Notes: generated from the letters alone by a model not told the origin. Shown: positions 32,192-41,484, numbered from the stretch's first letter. The stretch: DNA of 53,523 bases from Acetatifactor sp. (GCA_029055435.1 JAIDDH010000071.1:1-53523), one strand, 5' to 3'. A program made the numbers and translations.

Positions 32192-35100
32192 ATGAATAGA
32201 AGATGTTTGGGATGTATGGAAGTATATGAAGATAAGTTTTATGTATGCCCTCACTGTGGTTATGTGGAAGGCACACTGGCGGAGGAAGCAATACATATTG
32301 AACCGGGAACATTGTTGCATGACAGATATATTATTGGTAAAGTCTTAGGGTATGGTGGATTTGGTGTAACTTATATCGGGTGGGACGGAACATTGCAGCA
32401 AAAAGTCGCCATCAAAGAATACTTGCCGAGTGAATTCTCCACAAGAATGCCGGATCAAACGCAAGTAACTATTTTCAATGGGGAGAAAGAGGAACAGTTT
32501 CATGATGGTATGGTCAAATTCGTAGATGAGGCGAAGCGATTAGCAAAGTTCCAAAACGAGAGCGGAATTGTGAAAGTATTTGACAGCTTCATCGAGAACC
32601 AGACCGCGTATATTATTATGGAATATTTGGAAGGAGAGACGCTGGCTGATTATCTCAAAAGAGAAAAGAGAATTCCCGAGGATAAGGCGATTGAAATGCT
32701 TTTGCCTGTAATAGAGTCACTGCAGGTAGTTCATGCGGAAGGAATTTTGCATAGGGATATTGCGCCGGATAATATTTTTCTTACCACAGGCGGGGAAGTA
32801 AAGCTGATTGACTTTGGCGCATCTCGGTATGCCACGACATCACACAGCCGCAGTTTAACAGTTATTATTAAACCGGGTTATTCACCGGAGGAGCAGTATA
32901 GAAGCCGCGGGGATCAAGGAGCTTACACGGATATCTATGCTCTTGGAGCCACATTATACAAAATGGTCACAGGTACAACACCGCCGGATGCCATGGAGAG
33001 GCGAGCCAAATATGAGAGCAAAAACAAAGATATTTTAGAAGCACCGCATAAGCTGGCAAAAGGCATATCGCCTAATAGAGAGAATGCTATCTTAAACGCT
33101 ATGAATGTTCGCATAGAGGATAGAACTCAGGATGCTGCCACATTTATGAAGGAACTGACAGCCAAAGGCGCTGTAAAGCGTATTTATGGAAAAATCAAGA
33201 AGATTGATCTTTATTCATGGCCATTATGGGTAAAAATTACTCTGCCCGCAGCTTTGGGAGCTATGGCGGTTTTTATCGCTCTAATGGTGACGGGTGTCAT
33301 TAATTTCAGTTTCTTCACGGAGGAAATCGTAGTGCCGGAGACGGTATCTATTGTGCCGGATGTAGAGGGATTGGATTACGATGAAGCATTTACAGTTATC
33401 AAAAACAATGTCCTGCTTGCTTCCACGGCAGGAACGGTTGCTTCGGAATATATCTCGCCCGGCAAAGTGATCATTCAAGATCCGGTGGGCGGTTCCTATA
33501 TGGACAAAAACAGTACGGTTTGCATCGTGGTTAGTAGTGGTAAGGATGTCGTGGAAGTGGTAAATGGAATTGCTACCATGCCTTATATCATTACGGATTC
33601 TTTAGAAGATGCTTTGGCAAAGCTCAAAAAAGCAGGGTTCTCCACTCCAAACATTACAGAAGCTTATGACGATAATATTGCGGCAAATTGTGTTATTAGC
33701 CAGAGCCTTACGGCCGGAAAACAGGTTGCAGAGAATACCGTGGTAGATTTGGTCATCTCTTTAGGTCCGGCGGCCTTTGAAATGATGGATGTGACCGGAA
33801 TGAATTTTACAGAGGCAAAGAACGCTCTTGAGGCCAAGGGTCTGAAGGTTTCTATTGAGTATGAGAAGAGCGATACGGTTAAGGAAAATTGTGTCATTCG
33901 TCAAAGTATGGAAGCCGGGACAGAGGCTAAGAGTGGAGATAGCATCACGTTGGTGGTTTCCAGCGGTAAAAATTTAATAAGTATCGCAAATGTGGTTGGA
34001 AAAACGCAGGAAGAAGCTATGAATATCTTGTCTGGGCAGGGATTTAGCGTGAAGGTACTCACAAACTATGATAACACGGTCCTGGAGGGTTACGTCATCA
34101 GTCAGTCACCTGCTGCGGGTTCTTCACAGATAGAAGGCGGCGAAGTGAATATTTATGTGAGCAAGGGAAAACGTCCTATCAATGTGACGTTTGATGCAAA
34201 TGGCGGAAGTGTGCGCACTACCAGTGGAATCGTGTATGCTGCATCTGCTTATGGTGCGTTGCCGGTACCTACCAATCGGGGCTATGTATTCAAGGGATGG
34301 TATACTTCAGCCAGCGGCGGGGAGAAGGTTACGGAATCTACCTTGGCAATATCAGAGTCGGATCATACTCTATTTGCCCAGTGGATTGGTCAAGAGTATC
34401 AGATATCCTTTGATGGAAACGGAGGAGAGGTTCACGGAGGAGGTATCTCTGTTACTTATAAGGCAGTCTATGGTTCGTTGCCTTATGCAACCAGGACAGG
34501 ATATAATTTTGCGGGTTGGTATGATGAAAACGGCAAAGAAGTGACAGAATCCACTGTCTTCAAAGCTGAATCCAATCAGACGCTTACAGCGCAGTGGACT
34601 GCTAACCGCTATATGGTATACTTTGAAGGAAATGGGGGAGATATTCCACAATCGTCCAAAGTTGTAACTTTTGGGGAGAGTTATGGCAGTTTGGGCACTC
34701 CCTCCAGAGATGGATATACCTTTGACGGGTGGTTCACGAGTTCGAAGGGAGGTTCCAAGGTATCTGCAAATGACATCTATTTGACAGATGGCAACACAAC
34801 ATTGTACGCCCAATGGACAGCGTTAATTACTTCTATTAAGTTTGATGCAAACGGCGGCATGGTGTCTGTGAGTTCTCTGGATATCGCTGTAGGAGATACA
34901 TATGGTTCCCTGCCCATCCCCATCCGAGATTTTTACGATTTTGAAGGGTGGTATACATCAAAAAGTGGTGGTGAGCAAATAACAGAAAGCACAGTGGCAA
35001 CTGGGTCGAAAGAAATCACAGTTTATGCTTTGTGGACGGAACATGAGGTATCTGGCTGGACGCTGGTGCAGAATGTGCCTTCTGACGCGGAATTGATCGA

Positions 35101-35695
35101 CAGGAAGTGGACATATACGGAAACTACCTACGCAACATCGTCACAATCTACAATGCCGGGATTTGAGATGTATAACTCTACTGCTGAATGGAGTGATTAC
35201 GGGCCATGGAGTTCATGGACTACAACGCCTGTCTCGGGAAGTGATTCCATAGCCGTAGAGACGCGGGTGGTAGTAGATGGATACAATATGGAAGAATATA
35301 ATACAATGACAACTAAAGGTATAAGGGAGTATCGAAGTTATAGTGTGAATGGAAATTACTCGTCTTATGGTTTGTCTTCTCAATACGCAGAGTGGCATCG
35401 AACGGCTTATTTGACAGCGGCTCAACTGGCAGCCTGCGGTACTATTGATGAAGGTGGTTATATGGGAGGCACGAATGCCGGATATAATAGAGGCAGCGGT
35501 ACAGGATACAATGTTGATGGTTTGATTTACTTTATTACCAGTGAAGTGTCTCATACAGAATATAGATATCGTGGCCGTATGCAAATTTTTACCTATTATT
35601 TCCGCAAAGTGGAGGAAAAAGAGTCTTCTACACTGATATCCTCTTCAAATACCATCTCAAATGTTCAGGAGTGGGTTAAGTATAGACCGCGATAG
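32192..35695 (+). CDS. Transmembrane Ser/Thr kinase with four PASTA and four InlB-type B repeats
   Basis: An 1167-residue fusion. Zinc ribbon (1-27, four Cys); kinase (about 45-325) with glycine loop G-Y-G-G-F-G, V-A-I-K-E-Y, H187-R188-D189-I-A-P-D-N and D-F-G-A-S-R; membrane helix (about 347-370). Outside are four PASTA-like repeats (about 380-658), then four B repeats of the InlB/Listeria-Bacteroides type (about 661-950), each with F-x-G/A-N-G-G near the start and G-W-Y/F-x-x near the middle. The last 215 residues form a Ser/Tyr-rich domain seen in clostridial surface proteins. PASTA suggests muropeptide or cell-wall sensing, as for PknB/PrkC; the B repeats suggest adhesion or reach. It ends the secretion locus. 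Confidence 0.88.
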   Translation: MNRRCLGCMEVYEDKFYVCPHCGYVEGTLAEEAIHIEPGTLLHDRYIIGKVLGYGGFGVTYIGWDGTLQQKVAIKEYLPSEFSTRMPDQTQVTIFNGEKEEQFHDGMVKFVDEAKRLAKFQNESGIVKVFDSFIENQTAYIIMEYLEGETLADYLKREKRIPEDKAIEMLLPVIESLQVVHAEGILHRDIAPDNIFLTTGGEVKLIDFGASRYATTSHSRSLTVIIKPGYSPEEQYRSRGDQGAYTDIYALGATLYKMVTGTTPPDAMERRAKYESKNKDILEAPHKLAKGISPNRENAILNAMNVRIEDRTQDAATFMKELTAKGAVKRIYGKIKKIDLYSWPLWVKITLPAALGAMAVFIALMVTGVINFSFFTEEIVVPETVSIVPDVEGLDYDEAFTVIKNNVLLASTAGTVASEYISPGKVIIQDPVGGSYMDKNSTVCIVVSSGKDVVEVVNGIATMPYIITDSLEDALAKLKKAGFSTPNITEAYDDNIAANCVISQSLTAGKQVAENTVVDLVISLGPAAFEMMDVTGMNFTEAKNALEAKGLKVSIEYEKSDTVKENCVIRQSMEAGTEAKSGDSITLVVSSGKNLISIANVVGKTQEEAMNILSGQGFSVKVLTNYDNTVLEGYVISQSPAAGSSQIEGGEVNIYVSKGKRPINVTFDANGGSVRTTSGIVYAASAYGALPVPTNRGYVFKGWYTSASGGEKVTESTLAISESDHTLFAQWIGQEYQISFDGNGGEVHGGGISVTYKAVYGSLPYATRTGYNFAGWYDENGKEVTESTVFKAESNQTLTAQWTANRYMVYFEGNGGDIPQSSKVVTFGESYGSLGTPSRDGYTFDGWFTSSKGGSKVSANDIYLTDGNTTLYAQWTALITSIKFDANGGMVSVSSLDIAVGDTYGSLPIPIRDFYDFEGWYTSKSGGEQITESTVATGSKEITVYALWTEHEVSGWTLVQNVPSDAELIDRKWTYTETTYATSSQSTMPGFEMYNSTAEWSDYGPWSSWTTTPVSGSDSIAVETRVVVDGYNMEEYNTMTTKGIREYRSYSVNGNYSSYGLSSQYAEWHRTAYLTAAQLAACGTIDEGGYMGGTNAGYNRGSGTGYNVDGLIYFITSEVSHTEYRYRGRMQIFTYYFRKVEEKESSTLISSSNTISNVQEWVKYRPR

Positions 35696-35760
35696 CATGA
35701 GATGAAAAATGTCAGGTAACACGGGGATGGGAAAGCAATACTTAAAATATGTCATGGGCG

Positions 35761-35789
35761 TTGACTTTTCCCATATCAGGACGTAAAAT
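35761..35789 (+). promoter_or_regulatory. Sigma-A promoter of the AAA/PD-(D/E)XK gene
   Basis: TTGACT (35761-35766), 17-base spacer, TAAAAT (35784-35789), 49 bases before the start codon. It marks the end of the secretion locus as a transcription unit. Confidence 0.65.
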
Positions 35790-35838
35790 TTAATCATTGA
35801 AGCTATTGTGCGATTTTCACCCGGAAAGGACATTTTGA

Positions 35839-37422
35839 ATGGGAACCTATCTGAATCCCGGAAACAGAGGATTTCAAGAGATTTTGCAGTCGGAATATGT
35901 GGATAAAACAGGTTTGATTGCTTTGGTTAATAAAACTGTGGGAACAATGGAGAAGTTGTCCTGTATCAGCAGACCCAGGCGTTTTGGCAAATCTTATGCG
36001 GCAAAGATGTTGTGCGCATATTATGACTGTTCCTGCGATTCGCATAAGCTTTTTGATGATAAGGAGATTGCGCGGACGGAAGGGTACTTGGCTCACCTGA
36101 ATCAATATCATGTCATCAGTATTGATGTTGCAGGTTTTGTTTCTATGGTCAAAAAGCAACATGAGGCAATAGGAAATGTGCCTGAACTGATTGAGAGAAG
36201 GATATATGAGGAACTGGTTTCACTGTATCCGGAGTTAGAAAAGGAAAGCTCTCTTGCAGATTGTTTAATCAGGTGTGTTGAGAAAACAGGCAGACAATTC
36301 ATCTTTATCATTGACGAGTGGGATGCGCCCATCCGTGAGGCAAAGGAAGACACTAATGCGCAAACGGCTTATCTGAATCTTTTACGGGAATGGTTTAAAA
36401 ATAATAATTTTACGCCACAGGTTGTGGCGGCTGCTTATATGACAGGGATTTTGCCTATTAAGAAGGATGGTTCACAGTCAGCCATCTCGGATTTTATAGA
36501 ATACCCGATTCTTGATCCGGACGGGTTCGCTGAATTTACCGGTTTCACGGAAGTAGAGGTAAAGCGGCTCTGTGAAGAGCACCGGATGAGTTTTGAGGAT
36601 GCCCGGCAATGGTATGATGGGTATGATTTTCCTGAGGCGGGAGCGATTTACAATCCCTATTCAGTCATGTCGGCGATGAGAAAGGGGAAGTTCCGTTCTT
36701 ACTGGCAGAAGACTTCTGCGGCGGAATCGCTGATGACTTATATCAACATGGATTTTGAAGGGCTTCAGGAGATTATTGCGCGGCTGATAGCCGGTGAAGA
36801 GGTGGAAGTCAGAACAAGCAGTTTTGAAAATGATTTTGAAACCTTTAAGAGCAAGGACGATGTGCTGACATTGCTGATCCATTTGGGCTATCTTACCTAT
36901 CATGAAGAAGATGGGACAGCGCGTATCCCGAATGAAGAAGTGCGGATTGAGTTTGAGAAAATCCTTGAGGGGACGGGAGCGAGCAAAAAGTGGGTTGAAC
37001 TGATAGGACGCTCACAGAAGCTTCTGGAGGATACGATTGCGGGTAATGAGGATGCTGTAGTCGAAGCGATTCAAAGGATGCGCGATGCACAGTATGCGCC
37101 GACTTTCTATAATGACGAGCAGGCACTGCGATATGTGATTAAGTTTGCGCATATTGCTGCAGTAGATCAGTACCTGAAGATTGAGGAGCTTCCGTCAGGC
37201 AAAGGGATTGCGGATGTAGTGTATCTGCCGAAGCGCAGATCGGTGCTTCCGGCATTGATCATTGAGTTGAAATGGAACAAATCGTCAGAGGGTGCAATTG
37301 GTCAGATCAAGACTAGAAACTATCCCGCAGTATTGGAGGATTTTGGCGGCGAGATTGTGATGGTCGAGATTAATTACGATGAAAAGACAAAGGAGCACAG
37401 CTGCGGGATTGAGAAGGTTTAG
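35839..37422 (+). CDS. AAA-ATPase-like protein with C-terminal PD-(D/E)XK nuclease domain
   Basis: A 527-residue protein of the AAA-ATPase_like/PDDEXK_9 family, common in many copies in gut Firmicutes and Bacteroidetes. The P-loop variant is R-P-R-R-F-G-K-S (near 49-56), the Walker B region is F-I-F-I-I-D-E-W-D-A-P (near 155-165). The C-terminal domain shows the nuclease pattern I-A-D-V-V-Y-L and I-I-E-L-K-W-N-K (about 456-480). ATP use with nuclease activity is suggested, but no biological role is known; mobility or defence have been proposed for relatives. It has its own promoter and is a cargo-like neighbour of the secretion locus. Confidence 0.85.
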   Translation: MGTYLNPGNRGFQEILQSEYVDKTGLIALVNKTVGTMEKLSCISRPRRFGKSYAAKMLCAYYDCSCDSHKLFDDKEIARTEGYLAHLNQYHVISIDVAGFVSMVKKQHEAIGNVPELIERRIYEELVSLYPELEKESSLADCLIRCVEKTGRQFIFIIDEWDAPIREAKEDTNAQTAYLNLLREWFKNNNFTPQVVAAAYMTGILPIKKDGSQSAISDFIEYPILDPDGFAEFTGFTEVEVKRLCEEHRMSFEDARQWYDGYDFPEAGAIYNPYSVMSAMRKGKFRSYWQKTSAAESLMTYINMDFEGLQEIIARLIAGEEVEVRTSSFENDFETFKSKDDVLTLLIHLGYLTYHEEDGTARIPNEEVRIEFEKILEGTGASKKWVELIGRSQKLLEDTIAGNEDAVVEAIQRMRDAQYAPTFYNDEQALRYVIKFAHIAAVDQYLKIEELPSGKGIADVVYLPKRRSVLPALIIELKWNKSSEGAIGQIKTRNYPAVLEDFGGEIVMVEINYDEKTKEHSCGIEKV

Positions 37423-37452
37423 TGAGGTTTGGAAAATTTTAGATTGTTTTAA

Positions 37453-37513
37453 TTGATTTATAAAATTTATTGGGATATCATGGTAGTTGGAATTCAACAG
37501 GCATGATATCCCA
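37453..37513. promoter_or_regulatory. Promoter and long perfect inverted repeat before the ABC exporter genes
   Basis: TTGATT (37453-37458), 17 bases, TATCAT (37476-37481). The -10 lies inside the left arm of a perfect 12-bp inverted repeat, TGGGATATCATG (37471-37482) and CATGATATCCCA (37502-37513), with an inner GTTG/CAAC dyad in the loop. It may be an operator for a dimeric repressor or, on RNA, a leader hairpin controlling the two ABC genes. No regulator gene is adjacent. Confidence 0.55.
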
Positions 37514-37556
37514 TTTCATTTTTGATTTTGTAACTGACAAGGAGTGATCAGACAGA

Positions 37557-39308
37557 ATGATTAAGACATTATTAAAACAGGTGAAGGAATTTAAGAAGGA
37601 CTCCATCATGACCCCGATCTTTATGGTACTGGAGGTATTGATGGAGACTTTGATTCCTTTTCTGATGGCGTCCATGATTGACAAGGGCGTGGAGGTAGGC
37701 GACCAGGCCTATATATTTAAAATAGGCGGCATCATGCTGGTGCTGGCGGCGGTGGGATTGTGGGCCGGCATCATGGGCGGCAAACACGGCGCCAGGGCTT
37801 CCACGGGCTTTGGAAGGAATCTTAGAGAGGCCATGTATCAGAATATCCAGACTTTTTCGTTTTCCAACATTGACAAATTCTCCACCGCGGGTCTGGTGAC
37901 TAGACTTACCACGGATGTGACCAACATCCAGAATGCTTATCAGATGATTCTGCGCATGTGTGTGCGGGCGCCCATCAGTTTGGTCTGCGCCATGGGCATG
38001 GCCTTTTTTATCAATGCGCGGGTAGCCAGCATTTATCTGATGGCAGTGCTGATTCTGGCTGTGTGTTTGGCCCTGATTATCCGTTTTACTATGCGTTATT
38101 TCACGCAGGTGTTCAAAAAGTATGACGAATTAAACGCCAGCGTTCAGGAGAATGTGGCGGCTCAGCGTGTGGTGAAGGCTTTCGTGCGGGAAGAGTATGA
38201 GATTGATAAATTCCACAAGGCTAGCGGCAATATCTACAATATGTTTGTGCGGGCGGAGCGTATTCTGGTATTGAATTCCCCGCTGATGCAGTTTACGGTA
38301 TATTCCTGCGTTCTGCTGATTAGCTGGGTGGGTGCGCAGATGATAGTGGGTGGTTCCCTGACTACCGGAGAGCTCACCAGTCTTTTGAATTACTGTATGA
38401 ATATTCTGATGAGTCTGATGATGCTGTCCATGGTGTTTGTCATGATTACTATGAGTGCGGCCAGTGGCAGACGTATCTGCGAGGTTTTGGATGAGACAGC
38501 AGACCTGACGAATCCTCCGAAGCCGGAGCACGAGGTTGCGGACGGCAGCATTCGTTTCGAGCATGTGACTTTCCGCTATGATCAGAACAGTGAGAAGCCT
38601 GTGCTGGAGGATATCAATCTGGATATCCGGGCCGGGGAGACTATCGGTATTCTGGGCGGAACCGGAAGTTCCAAGACCAGTCTGGTGAATCTCATCAGCC
38701 GTCTCTATGACGCGTCTGAGGGCACGGTGTATGTGGGCGGCAGGGATGTGCGCGAGTACGATATGGAAGCGCTGCGCAATCAGGTTTCTGTCGTGCTGCA
38801 GAAAAACGTGCTGTTCTCGGGAACCATTCTGGAAAATCTCCGCTGGGGCGACGAGAATGCCACGGAGGAAGATTGTAAACGGGCATGTATACTGGCCTGT
38901 GCGGATGAATTTATCCAGCGTATGCCCAAGGGATATGAGACTTACATCGAGCAGGGCGGCTCCAATGTGTCCGGTGGTCAGAAGCAGAGGCTCTGTATCG
39001 CCAGAGCGCTTCTGAAAAAGCCCAAGGTGTTGATTCTCGACGACAGCACCAGTGCGGTGGATACAGCTACGGACGCCAGGATTCGCAAGGCTTTTGCCAC
39101 GGAGATACCGGGGACGACCAAGCTCATTATCGCGCAGCGGATTTCCAGCATTCAGGATGCAGACCGCATCATAGTCATGGAGAACGGCCGTATAGATGCA
39201 GTGGGCACGCATGAGGAGCTTTTGGAGCGAAACGACATATACCGCGAGGTCTACGAGGCGCAGACCGGAGGAAGTGGAGACTTTGACGAGAAGGGAGGGG
39301 AGCTGTAA
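37557..39308 (+). CDS. ABC exporter half-transporter, non-canonical ATP site
   Basis: A 583-residue fusion of a six-helix membrane domain and an ABC ATPase, of the multidrug/lipid exporter type. Walker A is G-G-T-G-S-S-K-T, signature N-V-S-G-G-Q-K-Q-R. The Walker B is L-I-L-D-D-S-T-S-A-V-D, where the catalytic Glu is Asp. This is the degenerate half of heterodimeric exporters such as BmrC/BmrD or TM287/288. The next gene overlaps the stop codon by one base and supplies the full ATP site. The substrate is not predictable. Confidence 0.93.
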   Translation: MIKTLLKQVKEFKKDSIMTPIFMVLEVLMETLIPFLMASMIDKGVEVGDQAYIFKIGGIMLVLAAVGLWAGIMGGKHGARASTGFGRNLREAMYQNIQTFSFSNIDKFSTAGLVTRLTTDVTNIQNAYQMILRMCVRAPISLVCAMGMAFFINARVASIYLMAVLILAVCLALIIRFTMRYFTQVFKKYDELNASVQENVAAQRVVKAFVREEYEIDKFHKASGNIYNMFVRAERILVLNSPLMQFTVYSCVLLISWVGAQMIVGGSLTTGELTSLLNYCMNILMSLMMLSMVFVMITMSAASGRRICEVLDETADLTNPPKPEHEVADGSIRFEHVTFRYDQNSEKPVLEDINLDIRAGETIGILGGTGSSKTSLVNLISRLYDASEGTVYVGGRDVREYDMEALRNQVSVVLQKNVLFSGTILENLRWGDENATEEDCKRACILACADEFIQRMPKGYETYIEQGGSNVSGGQKQRLCIARALLKKPKVLILDDSTSAVDTATDARIRKAFATEIPGTTKLIIAQRISSIQDADRIIVMENGRIDAVGTHEELLERNDIYREVYEAQTGGSGDFDEKGGEL

Positions 39309-41245
39309 TGGCAGAACAGAGAACTGCGAGAGGACCGGCGTTTGGGCCCGGAAGACGGGGAGCCATGGGCGCAGGCCCCAGAGTGGAGAATCCCGGGAAG
39401 GTATTTAAGCGCATTGTGGGCTATGTGTTTCAGAATTACGCCATTCATTGTCTGATTGTTTTGGCCTGTCTGGTGGGCAATGTGCTGGCCAGCGTACAGG
39501 GGACTTTGTTCTTAAAGACTCTCATAGACGATTATATTAAGCCTCTGCTTAAGCAGACCAATCCTGATTTCACCCCTCTGCTTTATGCTATGGGCAGAGT
39601 GGCTTTATTTTATCTGCTGGGCGTCATCTGTGCATACACTCAGTCCAGAATTATGGTGAATGTGACACAGGGAACCATGAAGCGTCTCAGGGACGATATG
39701 TTTGCTCATATGTCCAGACTGCCCATCAAATATTTTGATACGCACACTCACGGGGATATCATGTCGGTGTATACCAATGATATCGACACGCTGCGGCAGA
39801 TGATCAGTCAGAGTATTCCCCAGATGATCAGCAGCGGTATCACTATTGTCAGCGTGCTGGCCAGCATGATCAGCCTGAATATTTGGCTGACCATCCTATC
39901 CTTGATTATGGTGGGCATCATGCTGTTTACCACCAAGAATGTGGTGGGCAGGAGTGGAAAATATTTCAAGGTGCAGCAGGAGGCGCTGGGTAAGCTCAAC
40001 GGTTTTATCGAGGAGCGCATGGAAGGACAGAAGGTGGTGAAGGTGTTCTGCCATGAGGAGAAGAGCAAGGAGGAGTTCAAGGTTTTGAATGACGCGCTGT
40101 TCGATTGCTCCTACAATGCCAATAAATTTGCAAATCTGATGGGACCCATCAGCATGCAGTTGGGTAATCTGAGTTATGTTGTTGTGGCCTGTGCGGGAAG
40201 TGTGCTGGCGCTGAATGGCATCGGCGGTTTCACGCTGGGCGGTCTGGTGAGCTTTCTGACCTTCAACAAGAGCTTTAATATGCCCATCAATCAGGTGAGT
40301 CAGCAGCTCAACAGTATTGTCATGGCTCTGGCGGGCGGCAAGCGTGTGTTCGACCTTCTGGACGAGAAAGAGGAGACCGATAACGGCTATGTGACGCTGG
40401 CGCGCGTGAGGAAAGAAAATGGTAAGCTGATAGAGTGTGCAGAGCGCACCGGCATGTGGGCATGGAAGCACACGCATCAGGCGGACGGCTCGGTGGACTA
40501 TGTGGAGCTTAAGGGCGATGTGGTGTTTGACGGTGTGGATTTCGGTTATACGGACGACAAGATGGTGCTGCATGATATCCGCATGTATGCCCAGCCCGGT
40601 CAGAAGATTGCCTTTGTGGGGTCTACGGGCGCAGGCAAGACTACTATCACCAATCTGATTAACCGCTTTTATGATATTCAGGACGGCAAAATCCGTTATG
40701 ACGGTATCAATATCAACAAAATCAGGAAAGCGGACCTGCGCCGCTCACTGGGAATCGTGCTGCAGGACACCCATCTGTTCACTGACACGGTGCGGGAGAA
40801 TATCCGTTTTGGTAAATTGGACGCCACGGACGAGGAGGTTATCGCGGCGGCAAAGCTGGCCAACGCGGACGGCTTTATCCGCCAGCTTCCCCAGGGCTAT
40901 GATACAGTGCTCACCGGGGACGGAGCTAATCTGAGTCAGGGACAGAGACAGCTTCTGGCCATCGCCAGAGCTGCGGTGGCAGATCCCCCTGTACTGATTC
41001 TGGACGAAGCCACCAGCTCCATCGACACCCGGACGGAGAAAATCGTGCAGGACGGCATGGATAAGCTCATGAGCGGCAGAACCACCTTTGTCATTGCCCA
41101 CAGACTCTCCACCGTACAGAACAGCGACTGCATCATGGTGCTGGAGCAGGGCCGCATCATCGAGCGCGGCACCCACGACGAGCTTCTGGAGGAACGCGGC
41201 AGATACTACCAGCTCTATACGGGCAATGCCATAGCAGAAGGCTGA
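39308..41245 (+). CDS. ABC exporter half-transporter, canonical ATP site
   Basis: A 645-residue partner of the previous gene. After an unusual Arg/Gly/Pro-rich N-terminus of about 35 residues come the six-helix exporter domain (about 45-345) and the ATPase domain. Walker A is G-S-T-G-A-G-K-T-T, signature L-S-Q-G-Q-R-Q, and Walker B keeps the catalytic Glu (L-I-L-D-E-A-T-S-S-I-D), with switch His in I-A-H-R-L-S. An insert between the two domains (about 355-400, with W-A-W-K-H) is larger than normal and may extend the NBD surface, as in heterodimeric exporters. The pair should export drugs, lipids or peptides. Confidence 0.93.
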   Translation: MAEQRTARGPAFGPGRRGAMGAGPRVENPGKVFKRIVGYVFQNYAIHCLIVLACLVGNVLASVQGTLFLKTLIDDYIKPLLKQTNPDFTPLLYAMGRVALFYLLGVICAYTQSRIMVNVTQGTMKRLRDDMFAHMSRLPIKYFDTHTHGDIMSVYTNDIDTLRQMISQSIPQMISSGITIVSVLASMISLNIWLTILSLIMVGIMLFTTKNVVGRSGKYFKVQQEALGKLNGFIEERMEGQKVVKVFCHEEKSKEEFKVLNDALFDCSYNANKFANLMGPISMQLGNLSYVVVACAGSVLALNGIGGFTLGGLVSFLTFNKSFNMPINQVSQQLNSIVMALAGGKRVFDLLDEKEETDNGYVTLARVRKENGKLIECAERTGMWAWKHTHQADGSVDYVELKGDVVFDGVDFGYTDDKMVLHDIRMYAQPGQKIAFVGSTGAGKTTITNLINRFYDIQDGKIRYDGININKIRKADLRRSLGIVLQDTHLFTDTVRENIRFGKLDATDEEVIAAAKLANADGFIRQLPQGYDTVLTGDGANLSQGQRQLLAIARAAVADPPVLILDEATSSIDTRTEKIVQDGMDKLMSGRTTFVIAHRLSTVQNSDCIMVLEQGRIIERGTHDELLEERGRYYQLYTGNAIAEG

Positions 41246-41278
41246 CTGATGTAATAGTTTATTTTTTTCCGTAAAGCA

Positions 41279-41422
41279 GCCCGCACAGGGGGAGCGTTTG
41301 GATGAAGACCCTTGAAAAACGTCAGCGCTTAGCGAACGCTGTTTACAGCGCGAGCTTAGCGTCTGCTACGTTTTTCTCGGAGCGAAAGCGTGTCTGAATA
41401 CAAATGCTCCCCCTGTGCGGGC
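41279..41422. repeat. 144-bp cloverleaf-like palindromic element
   Basis: GCCCGCACAGGGGGAGC (41279-41295) is exactly complementary to 41406-41422, and the pairing continues inward for a few more bases with mismatches. Inside, GAAAAACGT (41314-41322) pairs exactly with ACGTTTTTC (41368-41376). CAGCG/CGCTG and two copies of CTTAGCG give further small hairpins in the middle. No open frame. It could be a REP-like repeat, a miniature element or a structured RNA. Only one copy is seen in this window. The rest of 41246-41568 holds a promoter and nothing else clear. Confidence 0.75.
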
Positions 41423-41484
41423 GGAACTTTACAGAAAATCCGGACTATTCCATGCAGCAAGCCGGATTGTACGAATAAAAAAAC

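Noticed and set aside
37471..37513. Simple intrinsic terminator for the AAA/PD-(D/E)XK gene
   Set aside because: The stem is strong but the following T stretch is interrupted, and a promoter -10 lies within the left arm. An operator reading fits better, though a dual role is possible.
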